Assembly (NCBI RefSeq): GCF_005116575.1
Contig: NZ_SWCN01000001.1
Span: 310,001 to 374,000, forward strand
Length of the DNA: 64,000 bases
From: Desulforhopalus sp. IMCC35007
Lineage (GTDB): Bacteria; Desulfobacterota; Desulfobulbia; Desulfobulbales; Desulfocapsaceae
Reading direction: 5' to 3'
A program made the position numbers and the translations under genes. The notes beneath the pieces were generated by a model. It was given only the letters and a program-made list of their open reading frames with translations. It had not been told where the DNA came from and ran no database searches. Shown here piece by piece: positions 51,407 to 60,542 of the stretch. Position 1 is the first letter of the stretch, and every line of letters begins with the position of its first letter.

Positions 51407-53888
51407 TGAAAGATTGACAACCATTCTGCTGGTGGATGACGAAGAGGTGCTGCGGGAGTCCGTTTCTGATTTTCTAGAAGACCGGGATTACAGAGTTATT
51501 ACCGCTGAAAATGGCTTTGCGGCTCTGGAAATTTTTAAAAAAGAGAAGCCCGACCTGGTCCTCACCGACCTGCGGATGCCCCAGATGGACGGTCTGGAGC
51601 TGTTAAAAAAGATCGGAAAAATTGCCCCGGAAATACCCCTGATCGTTGTTTCCGGAACCGGGCGGATAAGCGACACCGTACAGGCACTGCAGCTTGGCGC
51701 CTGGGATTATATTCTAAAACCCGTGCAGGATATGAATATCATTATCCATGCCGTGGAAAGGTGTTTGGAAAGGGCTGATCTGCAACTCCAGAATAAGCGG
51801 TATCAGCAGGACCTGGAGGCACTGGTATGGGAACGAACAGGAGAACTGCAAAAGGCAAATTCTCATCTTGCTGCTATTAATGCACGGCTGAAAAAGGTTT
51901 TGCAGACGACCAAAAATGTCTCTGTCTGCACCGATGTCGTCAGGTTTGGCTCTGTTCTGCTTGAAGAGTTTGCAGAACATATGGCGGCCAGTGGAGGGAG
52001 TCTCTTTTTGTGCGAAAAGGATGGAATGCGCCTTATTCATAGCCTTGAGACGGAACATGTACCATCTTTTCTCCCATTTCCTTTAAAGGAAGGGTCTATA
52101 CTTCAGCAGGTTATGGACAGGAGAAAACCTTTACTGAATCCCGAGATAAGCCTGGATACAACGATAGTTACCAGTGGCTGGCAAGGGTATCAAAATGGTT
52201 CTGTGCTGATCTTTCCCCTGCAGGCAGACAACGGAGAAGTTATCGGTGTTTTAACGCTGCACAATAAGACCTTTCCACCCTTTGTGGAACAGGACCTTGA
52301 AATCGGTACAATTCTCGCCTCCTATAGTTGTGAGACCCTCAGGGCGATTTACGCTACAGAAAACCTTCGAACCAGCGAGTCGAGATTCCGCGACCTGGCT
52401 GAGATGCTGCCGGAAGGAGTCATTGAAACCGACCTGGATTTCAAGGTGAACTATGTCAACGTAAAGGCTGTTGAGTTGTTTGGCTACTCTGAGTTTGAGT
52501 TCCTGTCCGGATTCAACATCCTGGATCTCATTGAAAAGAAACAGCGAAACATCGCCCGGGCAGCTTTGATACAGCAGTTTCCGGGGGATGGAGAAAATGC
52601 TTTTGAATATCAGGCGCTTCGAAAGTCAGGAGAGTCTTTCCCGATACTTTTTCACTGTGCGGTGGTCAAAGAGAATGGGACCCCCGTTGGGTATCGAACT
52701 GTCATTGTCGATATCTCGATCATCAAAGAGGCAGATCGAGAAAGATCACGATTGGAAGAGCAGTACCACCAGGCTCAAAAGGTCGAATCCATAGGACGTT
52801 TGGCCGGCGGGGTTGCCCATGACCTCAATAACCTGCTCACACCGGTTCTTGGCTACAGCCAGCTCATATATAACGAAACACCTGAGGGGAATAAGCACAA
52901 AGATTACCTGGAACAGATAATACGGGCCAGCGAAAGAGCCAGGGATCTCGTAGGACAGCTCCTTGCATTTAGCCGCAAACAGACGCTTCAGTATCAGCCG
53001 CTCAATATTAACACTGTCATAGAAAGGTTTAGTAAGCTCTTGAGGCGTACTATTCGTGAAGATATTGAGCTGATTTTTGATCTGCAGGATGATATCCAGA
53101 CCGTGGAAGCGGATATTGGCCAAATAGAGCAGGTTTTGATGAATCTCTGTGTCAATGCCTCTGATGCCATGCCAAACGGTGGTCAGCTGTTTTTTTCAAC
53201 ATCGATGATCGATTATCATGAAGAGATGAGTGGTTATGGCCTGGACGCCTCAAGAAAGCATTTGCTCCTGACGGTCCGGGACACAGGCTGTGGAATGGAC
53301 AGTGAGCTGATGAGCCATATTTTCGAGCCGTTTTTCTCTACAAAAGGTGATAAGGGGACGGGGCTGGGCCTTGCTACAGTCTACGGTATTGTCTCCCAGC
53401 ATGGTGGTTACACAAAGGTTGAGAGTGAACCGGGCCAGGGAACCACGTTTAAGATTTTTCTTCCTGTGGTGGAAACGGCCAGCAATGAGGCTCAGGGTGT
53501 TGTAGAGCAACTGAAAAATCTCAACGGAACAGAAGATATTATCCTTGTTGAAGATGATACGGCTGTAAAAGAGATGGTAGCGGAATTTCTTGGCGGACTT
53601 GGCTATAGGATTGTCGCCGTGGAAAATGGTCAGGAAGCCCTGAAAATGCTTGAAAAAGAAAAATTTGACATCCTTCTGACAGATGTAATTTTACCAGGGC
53701 TTAACGGCAAAGAGCTGTATCTGTATGCCAGAAATCTCCACCCGGAACTCAAGGTGCTCTATATGTCGGGTTATGCCAATGAAATCATGGGCGAAGGTGG
53801 TGTGTTAAACGATGATGTTGCCTTTATTCAAAAGCCCTTTTCTATCAATGCACTTGCTGCCAAGCTCCGCACTGTTCTAGATCAGTAG
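51399..53888 (+). CDS. REC-GAF-PAS hybrid histidine kinase with C-terminal receiver
   Basis: An 829-residue cytoplasmic kinase with receivers at both ends. The N-terminal REC (about 1-125) has LLVDDEEV and TDLRMPQMDGLE. A coiled linker leads to a GAF-like domain (about 165-315, GGSLFLCEKDGMRLIHS), a PAS domain (about 325-445), the DHp domain with GRLAGGVAHDLNNLLTP, a CA domain (MNLCVNASDAM, DTGCGMDSE, GTGLGLAT) and a C-terminal REC with ILVEDDT and TDVILPGLNG. An N-terminal receiver lets an upstream phosphodonor gate the kinase. It is third in an overlapping three-gene relay. The 280-bp spacer that follows holds no supported gene. Confidence 0.92.
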   Translation: MIDERLTTILLVDDEEVLRESVSDFLEDRDYRVITAENGFAALEIFKKEKPDLVLTDLRMPQMDGLELLKKIGKIAPEIPLIVVSGTGRISDTVQALQLGAWDYILKPVQDMNIIIHAVERCLERADLQLQNKRYQQDLEALVWERTGELQKANSHLAAINARLKKVLQTTKNVSVCTDVVRFGSVLLEEFAEHMAASGGSLFLCEKDGMRLIHSLETEHVPSFLPFPLKEGSILQQVMDRRKPLLNPEISLDTTIVTSGWQGYQNGSVLIFPLQADNGEVIGVLTLHNKTFPPFVEQDLEIGTILASYSCETLRAIYATENLRTSESRFRDLAEMLPEGVIETDLDFKVNYVNVKAVELFGYSEFEFLSGFNILDLIEKKQRNIARAALIQQFPGDGENAFEYQALRKSGESFPILFHCAVVKENGTPVGYRTVIVDISIIKEADRERSRLEEQYHQAQKVESIGRLAGGVAHDLNNLLTPVLGYSQLIYNETPEGNKHKDYLEQIIRASERARDLVGQLLAFSRKQTLQYQPLNINTVIERFSKLLRRTIREDIELIFDLQDDIQTVEADIGQIEQVLMNLCVNASDAMPNGGQLFFSTSMIDYHEEMSGYGLDASRKHLLLTVRDTGCGMDSELMSHIFEPFFSTKGDKGTGLGLATVYGIVSQHGGYTKVESEPGQGTTFKIFLPVVETASNEAQGVVEQLKNLNGTEDIILVEDDTAVKEMVAEFLGGLGYRIVAVENGQEALKMLEKEKFDILLTDVILPGLNGKELYLYARNLHPELKVLYMSGYANEIMGEGGVLNDDVAFIQKPFSINALAAKLRTVLDQ

Positions 53889-54170
53889 ACACTGTGCCCA
53901 TCGTCAAGCTATTGTAAGGACCTGCCGATACCCTCTTTCCAGTCTTCAAAGGAGTGGCCAAAGGAAAGCATCCTGGGTTCTTTTTTGCTAAAGAGAGAGG
54001 CTACAGCCCTGCAGCGCGTAGATAGTTTTCCCCGGTTTGTCCCTATTTCTTGCTTCATCTTTTGTAAAAGTGTAACTCTGTTTTCTGATGCGTTACGATA
54101 AACCTGTCCGCTTATTTGATTACAGAGGCACGGACAGATGCGAGAAATGACTATTTGTTGAGGGAAACAC

Positions 54171-55376
54171 ATGACGAACACAGTACATTTGGCAGACAGA
54201 GTGGGAAAATTAGGGGTGGAAACTGCCTTTCTTGTCGCTGCAAAGGCCGCAGCCCACGCCGCACGAGGAAACAGGGTCTACCCCTTCCATTTAGGGGATA
54301 TGAATCTGCCAACACCTGGCAATATTATCGAAGCTGCATATTTGGCGATGCGGGAAGGGAAAAATGGCTATACCCCCAATGCCGGAATTCCACAGTTGCG
54401 TGAAGCACTTGCTACAGAATTTAACACCACAAGAAAAACCAGCTACTCGCTCGATAATGTCGCAGTTCAGCCGGGAGGCAAACCGGTAATTTCTAAATTT
54501 CTGCTTGCTCTTATGAACCCTGGCGATGAGGTCTTATACCCCAATCCGGGTTTTCCAATTTATGAATCCCAGATTCGATTTCATGGTGGGGTCGCTGTCC
54601 CATATCCGATTCTCCCAGGCGAGAAGAACTTTTCCTTTGACCTTGATGCAATGGAGGCAGCCATTACGGATCGAACCAGGCTCCTCATTGTCAACGATCT
54701 GCATAATCCAACGAGCGCGGAATGCAGCGCCGAAGATCGCAGAAAAATTGCAGAGATTGCAGTTAGACACAACCTGCAGGTATTGCTCGACGAGGCATAT
54801 TTTGATGTACGGTATGAGGGGGAATCAGTCTCTCTTATTCAGGAAAAAGGGATGGTCGAACGCAGTGTGATTCTCCATACCTTTTCAAAAAAATATGCCA
54901 TGACCGGCTGGAGAGTAGGGGCGGCACTTGGGCCAAAGGAAATCATTGATGTCATCGCAAAGCTCAACGTCAACGATGAGTCCTGCACCAGCCATAGCAA
55001 TCAGTATGCCGCCTGTGAGGCGCTTCAGGGGGACCAGGCCGGGGCCAGGGAAATTCTGAGCACGCTTCGGAAAAGACGTGATCTGACCGTTGAGCTGCTC
55101 AACGATATAGAAGGGGTAAAATGCTACAGCCCCGGTGCAACATTTTATCTCTATCCGGATGTGACAGAGGCTATGGCAAAGGCAGGATACAGTGATTATC
55201 AGCCATTTTTAGACGCAGTTCTTGCCAATACCGGGGTCTCTATTTGTGCCCGGACACATTTTGGCACGGCCCATCCAGGAGAAGAGCGGAAGTATCTCCG
55301 TTTTGCCTATTCAGGGATTGACGCCCGAGATATAGAAGCGGGTCTTGGAAAGCTGAAAGTTTTTTTAGAAAAATAA
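54171..55376 (+). CDS. PLP-dependent aminotransferase class I/II
   Basis: A 401-residue fold-type I aminotransferase. The cofactor lysine lies in LHTFSKKYAMTGWRVG; other landmarks are PFHLGDMNLPTPGN, GYTPNAGIPQLREAL, VAVQPGGKPVISKFL, and VLLDEAYFDV with the Asp that contacts the pyridine nitrogen. The usual NNPHNPTG segment reads NDLHNPTSAE, and the carboxylate-binding Arg is expected in YLRFAYSG. Substrate is unknown; aspartate or alanine/valine-type activity is plausible. A TTGAGGGA stretch precedes the ATG. It ends at a shared terminator facing the formate dehydrogenase gene. Confidence 0.9.
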   Translation: MTNTVHLADRVGKLGVETAFLVAAKAAAHAARGNRVYPFHLGDMNLPTPGNIIEAAYLAMREGKNGYTPNAGIPQLREALATEFNTTRKTSYSLDNVAVQPGGKPVISKFLLALMNPGDEVLYPNPGFPIYESQIRFHGGVAVPYPILPGEKNFSFDLDAMEAAITDRTRLLIVNDLHNPTSAECSAEDRRKIAEIAVRHNLQVLLDEAYFDVRYEGESVSLIQEKGMVERSVILHTFSKKYAMTGWRVGAALGPKEIIDVIAKLNVNDESCTSHSNQYAACEALQGDQAGAREILSTLRKRRDLTVELLNDIEGVKCYSPGATFYLYPDVTEAMAKAGYSDYQPFLDAVLANTGVSICARTHFGTAHPGEERKYLRFAYSGIDARDIEAGLGKLKVFLEK

Positions 55377-55381
55377 GGTGT

Positions 55382-55437
55382 AAAAAAAGACCTGTCCCCC
55401 TTGTTTTGTAAAAGTCACAAGGAGGACAGGTCTTTTT
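55382..55437. terminator. bidirectional terminator between aminotransferase and formate dehydrogenase
   Basis: AAAAAAAGACCTGTCCCCCTTGT and its complement ACAAGGAGGACAGGTCTTTTT form a long stem with one mismatch and a 12-base loop; the T-run on one strand and the A-run on the other allow termination from both convergent genes. Confidence 0.95.
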
Positions 55438-55451
55438 GTGTTGTGCTGACT

Positions 55452-58154
55452 TTAGGCTGCTTCTGTAAATTTTTCTACACGAACAGCACAGGATTTATAC
55501 TCCGGAGTTCCTGCAATAGGGCAGCGGTGTTCTGAGGTTAAATCATTGGTAAGAGCGCTTTGGTGATGAAAGGTCATAAAAACATTGCCTTTCTGGGAGC
55601 GGTTTGTAACTTTTGCCCGCACCTTGACCTCGCCTCGCCGTGATGAAACCTTCACCCAGTTCCGATCCTTGATACCCAGCAGTTCCGCATCTTCTGGGGA
55701 TATTTCAACCCGTTCAGCGGGGACGATCACATCAATTCCTTTTGATCTGCGTGTCATGGAGCCATTGTTGTAGTGTTCCCTGATTCGCCCGGTGATAAGG
55801 ACCAGAGGATAGCTTTCATCGGCCACTTCGCCTGAACCGATATGATCTAATGCCATAAAGGATGCAAGCCCGCTGCTTTTGGCAAACAGGTCGGTGAAGA
55901 GCGTGGTCGTGCCGGGATGGTTTTTATCGGGGCAGGGCCACTGGATGCCACCTTTTTCGAGTCGCTCATAGCTGATACCACCATAAATCGGTACCAAAGA
56001 GGCTATCTCGTCCATAATGGCCGCCGGATTTTTATAGTCCATGGGGTAACCCATGAGGGTCGAGATCTTACAGAGGACCTCCCATTCGGCCATTCCGGCA
56101 AGAGGTTCAATGGCCTTGCGTACACGCTGGATCCGTCTTTCCCCGTTGGTAAAGGTGCCATCTTTTTCGGCAAAGCTCGCGCCAGGCAAAATGACGTCTG
56201 CAAAACGGGTGGTCTCGGTGTGAAAGAGTTCCTGAACAACGAGGAAATCAACGGATTCAAGAGCCTTTCTCACGTGATAGAGATCGGGGTCCGTCTGGGC
56301 AGGATCTTCGCCGAGAATGAAAATCCCTTTAAACGTTCCCTTGACGCATTCATCAAGCATTTCAACGGATTTGAGACCAGGTTCCTTCTTGATTGTCACA
56401 TTCCAGGCATCGCCGAATTTTTTCCGGACTTTTTCATCCATTACCGACTGATATCCGGGAAGCGTGGCAGGGAGCGGACCGAGATCCGTGGCTCCCTGGA
56501 CGTTATTTTGACCCCGAAGTGCCATTATCCCTGTGGACGGACGTCCAATCTGGCCGCATACGAGCGCCAGGTTGGCGATGGCCATGGCATTTTCAGTACC
56601 TGTTCTGTGTTCGGTGACTCCCAGGCCATAGACGATCATTGCTTTGTCTGCCTGGGAATACATTCTGGCGGCTTCAATTATCTTATCTCGGGATACCCCG
56701 GTGAGCTGTTCAACGCGGTCAAAGTCATATTCCTGCACTTTTTCCCGAAGTTCATCGAGGTTTTCGGTACGGGCGGCAATAAATTCCTTGTTCTCCCAGC
56801 CGTTATCTAAAATAACCTTGATAAGGCCGTTGAGCAGCGCAATGTTGCTGCCTGGTTTGAGATTCATCCAGACATCAGCGCGCTCCGCCATCCAGGTCTT
56901 ACGAGGATCGGTTACGATGAGCTTGGCTCCGTTTCGAAGCGCTTTTTTCAAATGCAGCGAGACGATAGGATGCGCTTCGGTTGGATTGGAACCGAAAAGA
57001 AAAATAGTATCAATTTCTGGCATCTGTGTGAGAGAGTTTGTTGCAGCGCCAGCACCTAAGCTTGTGGACAGACCGGCCACGGTTGGAGCGTGTCAGACCC
57101 GGGCACAGTTGTCGACGTTGTTCGTCCCCACCGCGGTTCGTATCCATTTCGCCAGGATATAGTTTTCTTCGTTGGTGCATCTTGAGGAGGAAAAACCACC
57201 AACAGTATCTGGACCATGTTCCTTGATGATCTGCTTGAATTGACTGGCAACAAGTTCCAGGGCCTCATCCCAGGAAGCCTCTCTAAACCCATCACCTTCT
57301 TTTATTAAGGGGGTGGTTATCCTGTCCTTACTGTGGATGAAGTCATAGCCGTAACGTCCTTTGATGCAAAGGTTTCCCTGGTTGACCGGGGCGTTATAAT
57401 CCGATTCGACTCCGATTACCTTGCCGTCTTTGACCATTAAAAAGAAGTTGCATCCGGTGCCGCAATAGGCGCAGGTTGTTTTGACTTTTTCGACTTCAGC
57501 TGACCTTCCCAGCCCACGACTTTTTCTGTTCGTGAGAGCGCCTGTTGGACATGCAGAGACACACTGTCCACAAAATTCACAGTTCTGCAAAGATCTCGGC
57601 TTGGAAAAAGCCGTGTCTGGCATCGCTGTAAAACCTCTGCTGGTCATGTCAATTGTTCCTGCCATGACAACTTCGTTACAGATCCTGGTACAACGTCCAC
57701 AGACTATGCATTTGTTGGGTTCAAAGGTGATAAATGGATTATCTTCTTTGATGGGCAGGGCCCATTTTTCTCCGGGGAATCTGTCAAGAGATGCACCATA
57801 GAGATAGGCCATTTCTTGTAGATCACAATTACCAGAAGCCTCACAGCACATACAGTCATTTGGGTGATTGGAGAGGAGAAGCTCGATTATTGTTTTACGC
57901 AGGCGAGTAAGACGGGGGCTCTCGGTGGTGACAACCATGTTTTCGGTTGCAGGTGTTGTACAGGATGTGAGCGGTTTTGGTACACCTGCCACTTCCACGA
58001 TACAGAGCCGACAGGCACCATAGGGTTGCAATCGCTCATCGTGGCACATTGTCGGCACGTATATCTCATGTTCTCGACACACCTCAAGGACTGTTTGACC
58101 TCGAAGAAAATGGACCTCCCGTCCATTTATCTTCATATTCAGTTTTTGATCCAT
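55452..58154 (-). CDS. fdhA: selenocysteine formate dehydrogenase, alpha subunit
   Basis: A 900-residue molybdenum/tungsten formate dehydrogenase read through an in-frame TGA at 57093-57095 (selenocysteine 354, in NCAR-V-U-HAPTVAGL). Without readthrough it looks like two ORFs. N-terminal NuoG-like [2Fe-2S] domain: C37, C48, C51, C65; His-Cys [4Fe-4S] domain H97, C101, C104, C110; two ferredoxin clusters C149-C159 and C192-C202; then the pterin-domain cluster CAYCGTGC (C228, C231, C235, C263). The rest is the bis-MGD domain with a final dinucleotide-binding region. This build is that of cytoplasmic NAD- or hydrogenase-linked FdhA; no FdhB/C partner is adjacent. ATG at 58154 has GGAG nine bases upstream. 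No signal peptide. Confidence 0.95.
57064..57095 (-). promoter_or_regulatory. bacterial SECIS element after the fdhA UGA
   Basis: Starting at the UGA (57095-57093), the mRNA reads on into a hairpin at 57080-57064: GUGG pairs with CCAC around a loop containing GGUCUG, the same SelB-contacting loop sequence as in E. coli fdhF. Distance from UGA to the stem (about 12 nt) is normal. Confidence 0.88.
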
Positions 58155-58503
58155 ACTCAAGATCTCCAGATAAAAGTTGAAACCACAAGAATCAGAGTTC
58201 GGTGAACAGAGATATTCGAGCCACCGACGGGAAATATATTTATGGTCAACATATCTACCACGAAATATTCTAATGTGCAATTGTTGCATATTAAATTAAT
58301 GAGCGATATTAGACATCTCCTCACGTGAGATAAGCTGGGAGGTTTCCTTTTGGACAGCAGTTCTGCATGGTGCATGAAGCTGGGGATATTTACACTGGAC
58401 TCTTGGCGGCAGATGGAATATTTTGCAGGATTCTGCCAAGGGATGTCTCTTGAGTTTTAAAACGGTTCATCCACCTTGTAAATAATCACCCGAAATAAAT
58501 AAT
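58155..58503. promoter_or_regulatory. divergent control region of fdhA and the sulfotransferase-like gene
   Basis: About 350 bp without a gene. Two perfect dyads stand out: TGCAA-TTG-TTGCA at 58276-58288 and CTCACGTGAG at 58320-58329. Either could be an operator. No clear promoter pair can be fixed. Confidence 0.4.
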
Positions 58504-59076
58504 ATGAATGTTTTTGTTCTTTCCACCGGCCGATGTGGAAGTGTCACTTTTGACAAGGCCTGTTGCCATATCTCAAATTACAGTTCTGCTCACGAATCGA
58601 GGGCGAGAATCCTTGGAGACGGTCATTTTGAATATCCCGCAAATCATATTGAAATCGATAACCGGTTGAGCTGGTTTCTTGGACGGCTTGATAAGGTTTA
58701 CGGGCAGGATGCCTTTTATGTGCATTTGACAAGAGATATGGAGCGTGTTGCCAACAGCTATAAAAAACGATTCGGTTCCGGCATAATCCGGGGTTACGCT
58801 AAGGGTATGATGATGGGGCGCCACCCCAAGTCAGTTGCAAAAGAACTTTGCCTGGATTACTGCAAAACAGTCAACAGTAACATAGAACTGTTCTTAAAAG
58901 ATAAGCCCCTGAAAATGGACTTTGCTCTGGAAAATGCAGAAAATGACTTTAGCCAGTTTTGGCAGCGCATTGCAGCAGAAGGTGACTTTCAAGGTGCACT
59001 TGCTGAATGGAAAGTGAGTCATAATAGCTCCCCCGATGGTTTTTCCCTGTTTAAACTCTTTTCCAAAAACGAGTAA
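58504..59076 (+). CDS. sulfotransferase-like P-loop protein
   Basis: A 190-residue protein starting MNVFVLSTGRCGSVTF, which fits the 5'-phosphosulfate loop of PAPS-dependent sulfotransferases (TGRxGS/T). The 3'-phosphate region may be VHLTRDMERVANSYKKRFG, like the usual RDPxxxxxSxY segment. It is shorter than most family members (250-300 aa) and ends in KLFSKNE. The ribosome site is poor (AT-rich leader). Neighbours give no clue to a substrate. It could also be a non-catalytic relative. Confidence 0.7.
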   Translation: MNVFVLSTGRCGSVTFDKACCHISNYSSAHESRARILGDGHFEYPANHIEIDNRLSWFLGRLDKVYGQDAFYVHLTRDMERVANSYKKRFGSGIIRGYAKGMMMGRHPKSVAKELCLDYCKTVNSNIELFLKDKPLKMDFALENAENDFSQFWQRIAAEGDFQGALAEWKVSHNSSPDGFSLFKLFSKNE

Positions 59077-59288
59077 GAGAAAAAAAGCTCGATGTTGCTG
59101 AGTTATGCCATTTTTTTTCGGTTGCATTGAGTCTCTCATCAGTCCTATTACCAACCTGGGTATCAGGGCAGGACGGCCAGCTTTTTTTATCCTGCATGTT
59201 CTTGTAAAAAAACTGCACGCAGATAACAGTCGAATTGTGATCATCCGGTTGTCTGAAGTGGATGTGGCAAACAAAAGGTTAAAATTTT

Positions 59289-60269
59289 ATGGAGAGGTTG
59301 TTTTTTTCTTTAGCTCTTATCTCAATCGGCCTGGCTGTTGGCTACCTGCTTCAGATTGTTGAGAGGCGCGGGGTTGTTACCTTGCCTGTGTCTGCTGCTG
59401 TTCTTCGTAAAACGCTCCAGAAGATTGGTTTGTTGTTTTTTATGCCCATATCTTTTCTAGGAGCAGTCTGGGTGGTTCCATTTGGAGATATGCGGGTCGC
59501 TTATCTTCCTGTGGTTGGAGTATGTGCGCTGACTTCTGGTGGTCTTCTGGGGCTTGTTCTTGCTCGCCTTACAAAACAGACCTTTAAGCAGACCGGGGTC
59601 CTTTTCTGTTGCGGTTCCTTCACCAACATCGGTGCCATTGGTGGCCTTGTCTGTTTTATGTTTCTTGGGGAGGCCGGATTTGCCCTGGTTGCACTGTATA
59701 AAATGTTTGAAGAGATTGTCTACTATACGGTCGGCTTTCCCATTGCAAGATTTTACAGTGGTGGGGTAAGTGGACAACGCTCGGTGGGGGCACGAATCCT
59801 TGGTGTTGTAAAAGATCCTTTTGTCTTTACGGCCCTCAGCGCCTTTTCGACAGGACTTGCGCTTAATCTGTTCCAGGTTCCGAGACCCCATGGGTTTGAA
59901 ATGATAACAGCAATCTTTATACCAGTAGGAACCTTTGTTCTTATCGTTTCTATCGGTATGGGCATGCGTTTTTCACGGTTGAGGAAATACCTGGTCGTAT
60001 CTGGTGGTATCTGCCTCATTAAGTTTCTTGTGGTTCCGCTTATAGCCTGTTCTCTTGCCTATCTCCTTGATCTGCATCTGGTTGCAGATGGTCTTCCCTT
60101 TAAGGTTGTTCTTATTTTAAGTTCAATGCCGGTGGCTTTTAATGCACTCGTTGCCTCTTCAATTTATGATCTTGATCTGGATATGGCCAATAGTTGCTGG
60201 TTGATTTCCACCGGTAGTCTGGTCATCGTCATGCCATGGCTTTATTTTCTTCTCCAGTCTGTCTTCTAA
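59289..60269 (+). CDS. AEC (auxin efflux carrier) family transporter
   Basis: A 326-residue inner-membrane protein with about ten hydrophobic helices, the Mem_trans/AEC fold. Helix content includes LLFFMPISFLGAVWV, GVLFCCGSFTNIGAIGGLV (the family's NxG-containing crossover), and SSMPVAFNALVASSIYDLD near the end, where AEC proteins carry their second crossover. Bacterial members move malonate, malate or other organic anions. AAAGG precedes the ATG. The 212 bp before it show a frame (59105-59362) with no support. Confidence 0.86.
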   Translation: MERLFFSLALISIGLAVGYLLQIVERRGVVTLPVSAAVLRKTLQKIGLLFFMPISFLGAVWVVPFGDMRVAYLPVVGVCALTSGGLLGLVLARLTKQTFKQTGVLFCCGSFTNIGAIGGLVCFMFLGEAGFALVALYKMFEEIVYYTVGFPIARFYSGGVSGQRSVGARILGVVKDPFVFTALSAFSTGLALNLFQVPRPHGFEMITAIFIPVGTFVLIVSIGMGMRFSRLRKYLVVSGGICLIKFLVVPLIACSLAYLLDLHLVADGLPFKVVLILSSMPVAFNALVASSIYDLDLDMANSCWLISTGSLVIVMPWLYFLLQSVF

Positions 60270-60363
60270 AGAGAGCCAGGCAATATCGTTTGAGCTTTTT
60301 ATTCTTTTTGGTCGGTTGTCATTTCTTTTGTTGATTGTCGAGGACAAGAGGAGTAGCATGACT

Positions 60364-60378
60364 GTGTCATAATGACCC
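60364..60378. promoter_or_regulatory. GTGTCA-T-AATGACCC dyad, putative activator site
   Basis: GTCAT-A-ATGAC is a perfect 11-bp dyad about 58 bp upstream of the -24 box at 60434, the usual position for an NtrC-type upstream site. A 14/15 match lies at 33068-33082. Confidence 0.4.
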
Positions 60379-60433
60379 GTTGAGGCACGAGGGGTTTTCT
60401 GTTAACATTTTGATACTAATAGATAAATACTGG

Positions 60434-60449
60434 TGGAACGCGATTTGCT
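60434..60449 (+). promoter_or_regulatory. sigma54 (-24/-12) promoter of the second alcohol dehydrogenase operon
   Basis: TGGAACG-cgat-TTGCT matches the TGGCACG-N4-TTGCW consensus with a GG-N10-GC spacing. It lies about 95 bp before the start codon, and the operon itself encodes a sigma54 activator, so autoregulation is likely. Confidence 0.75.
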
Positions 60450-60542
60450 ATACAGGGTGTAGCGTTACTGTCTTCAATGCGGTTTATGAGAGAAGTTTCC
60501 TTATGAAAATCTGGACAATTGGTTCTTTAATGGTGGAAAAAA

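Noticed and set aside
53909-54181. Minus-strand frame of 90 codons between the phosphorelay and the aminotransferase
   Set aside because: It overlaps the aminotransferase start region, lacks a ribosome site, and only its last 49 codons look even slightly protein-like.
57080-57095. Frameshift or nonsense mutation splitting a formate dehydrogenase into two genes
   Set aside because: The stop is a TGA exactly at the catalytic selenocysteine position, with a matching SECIS-type hairpin; both halves are otherwise intact.
59105-59362. Plus-strand frame before the AEC transporter
   Set aside because: No ribosome site, and its end overlaps the better supported transporter start.
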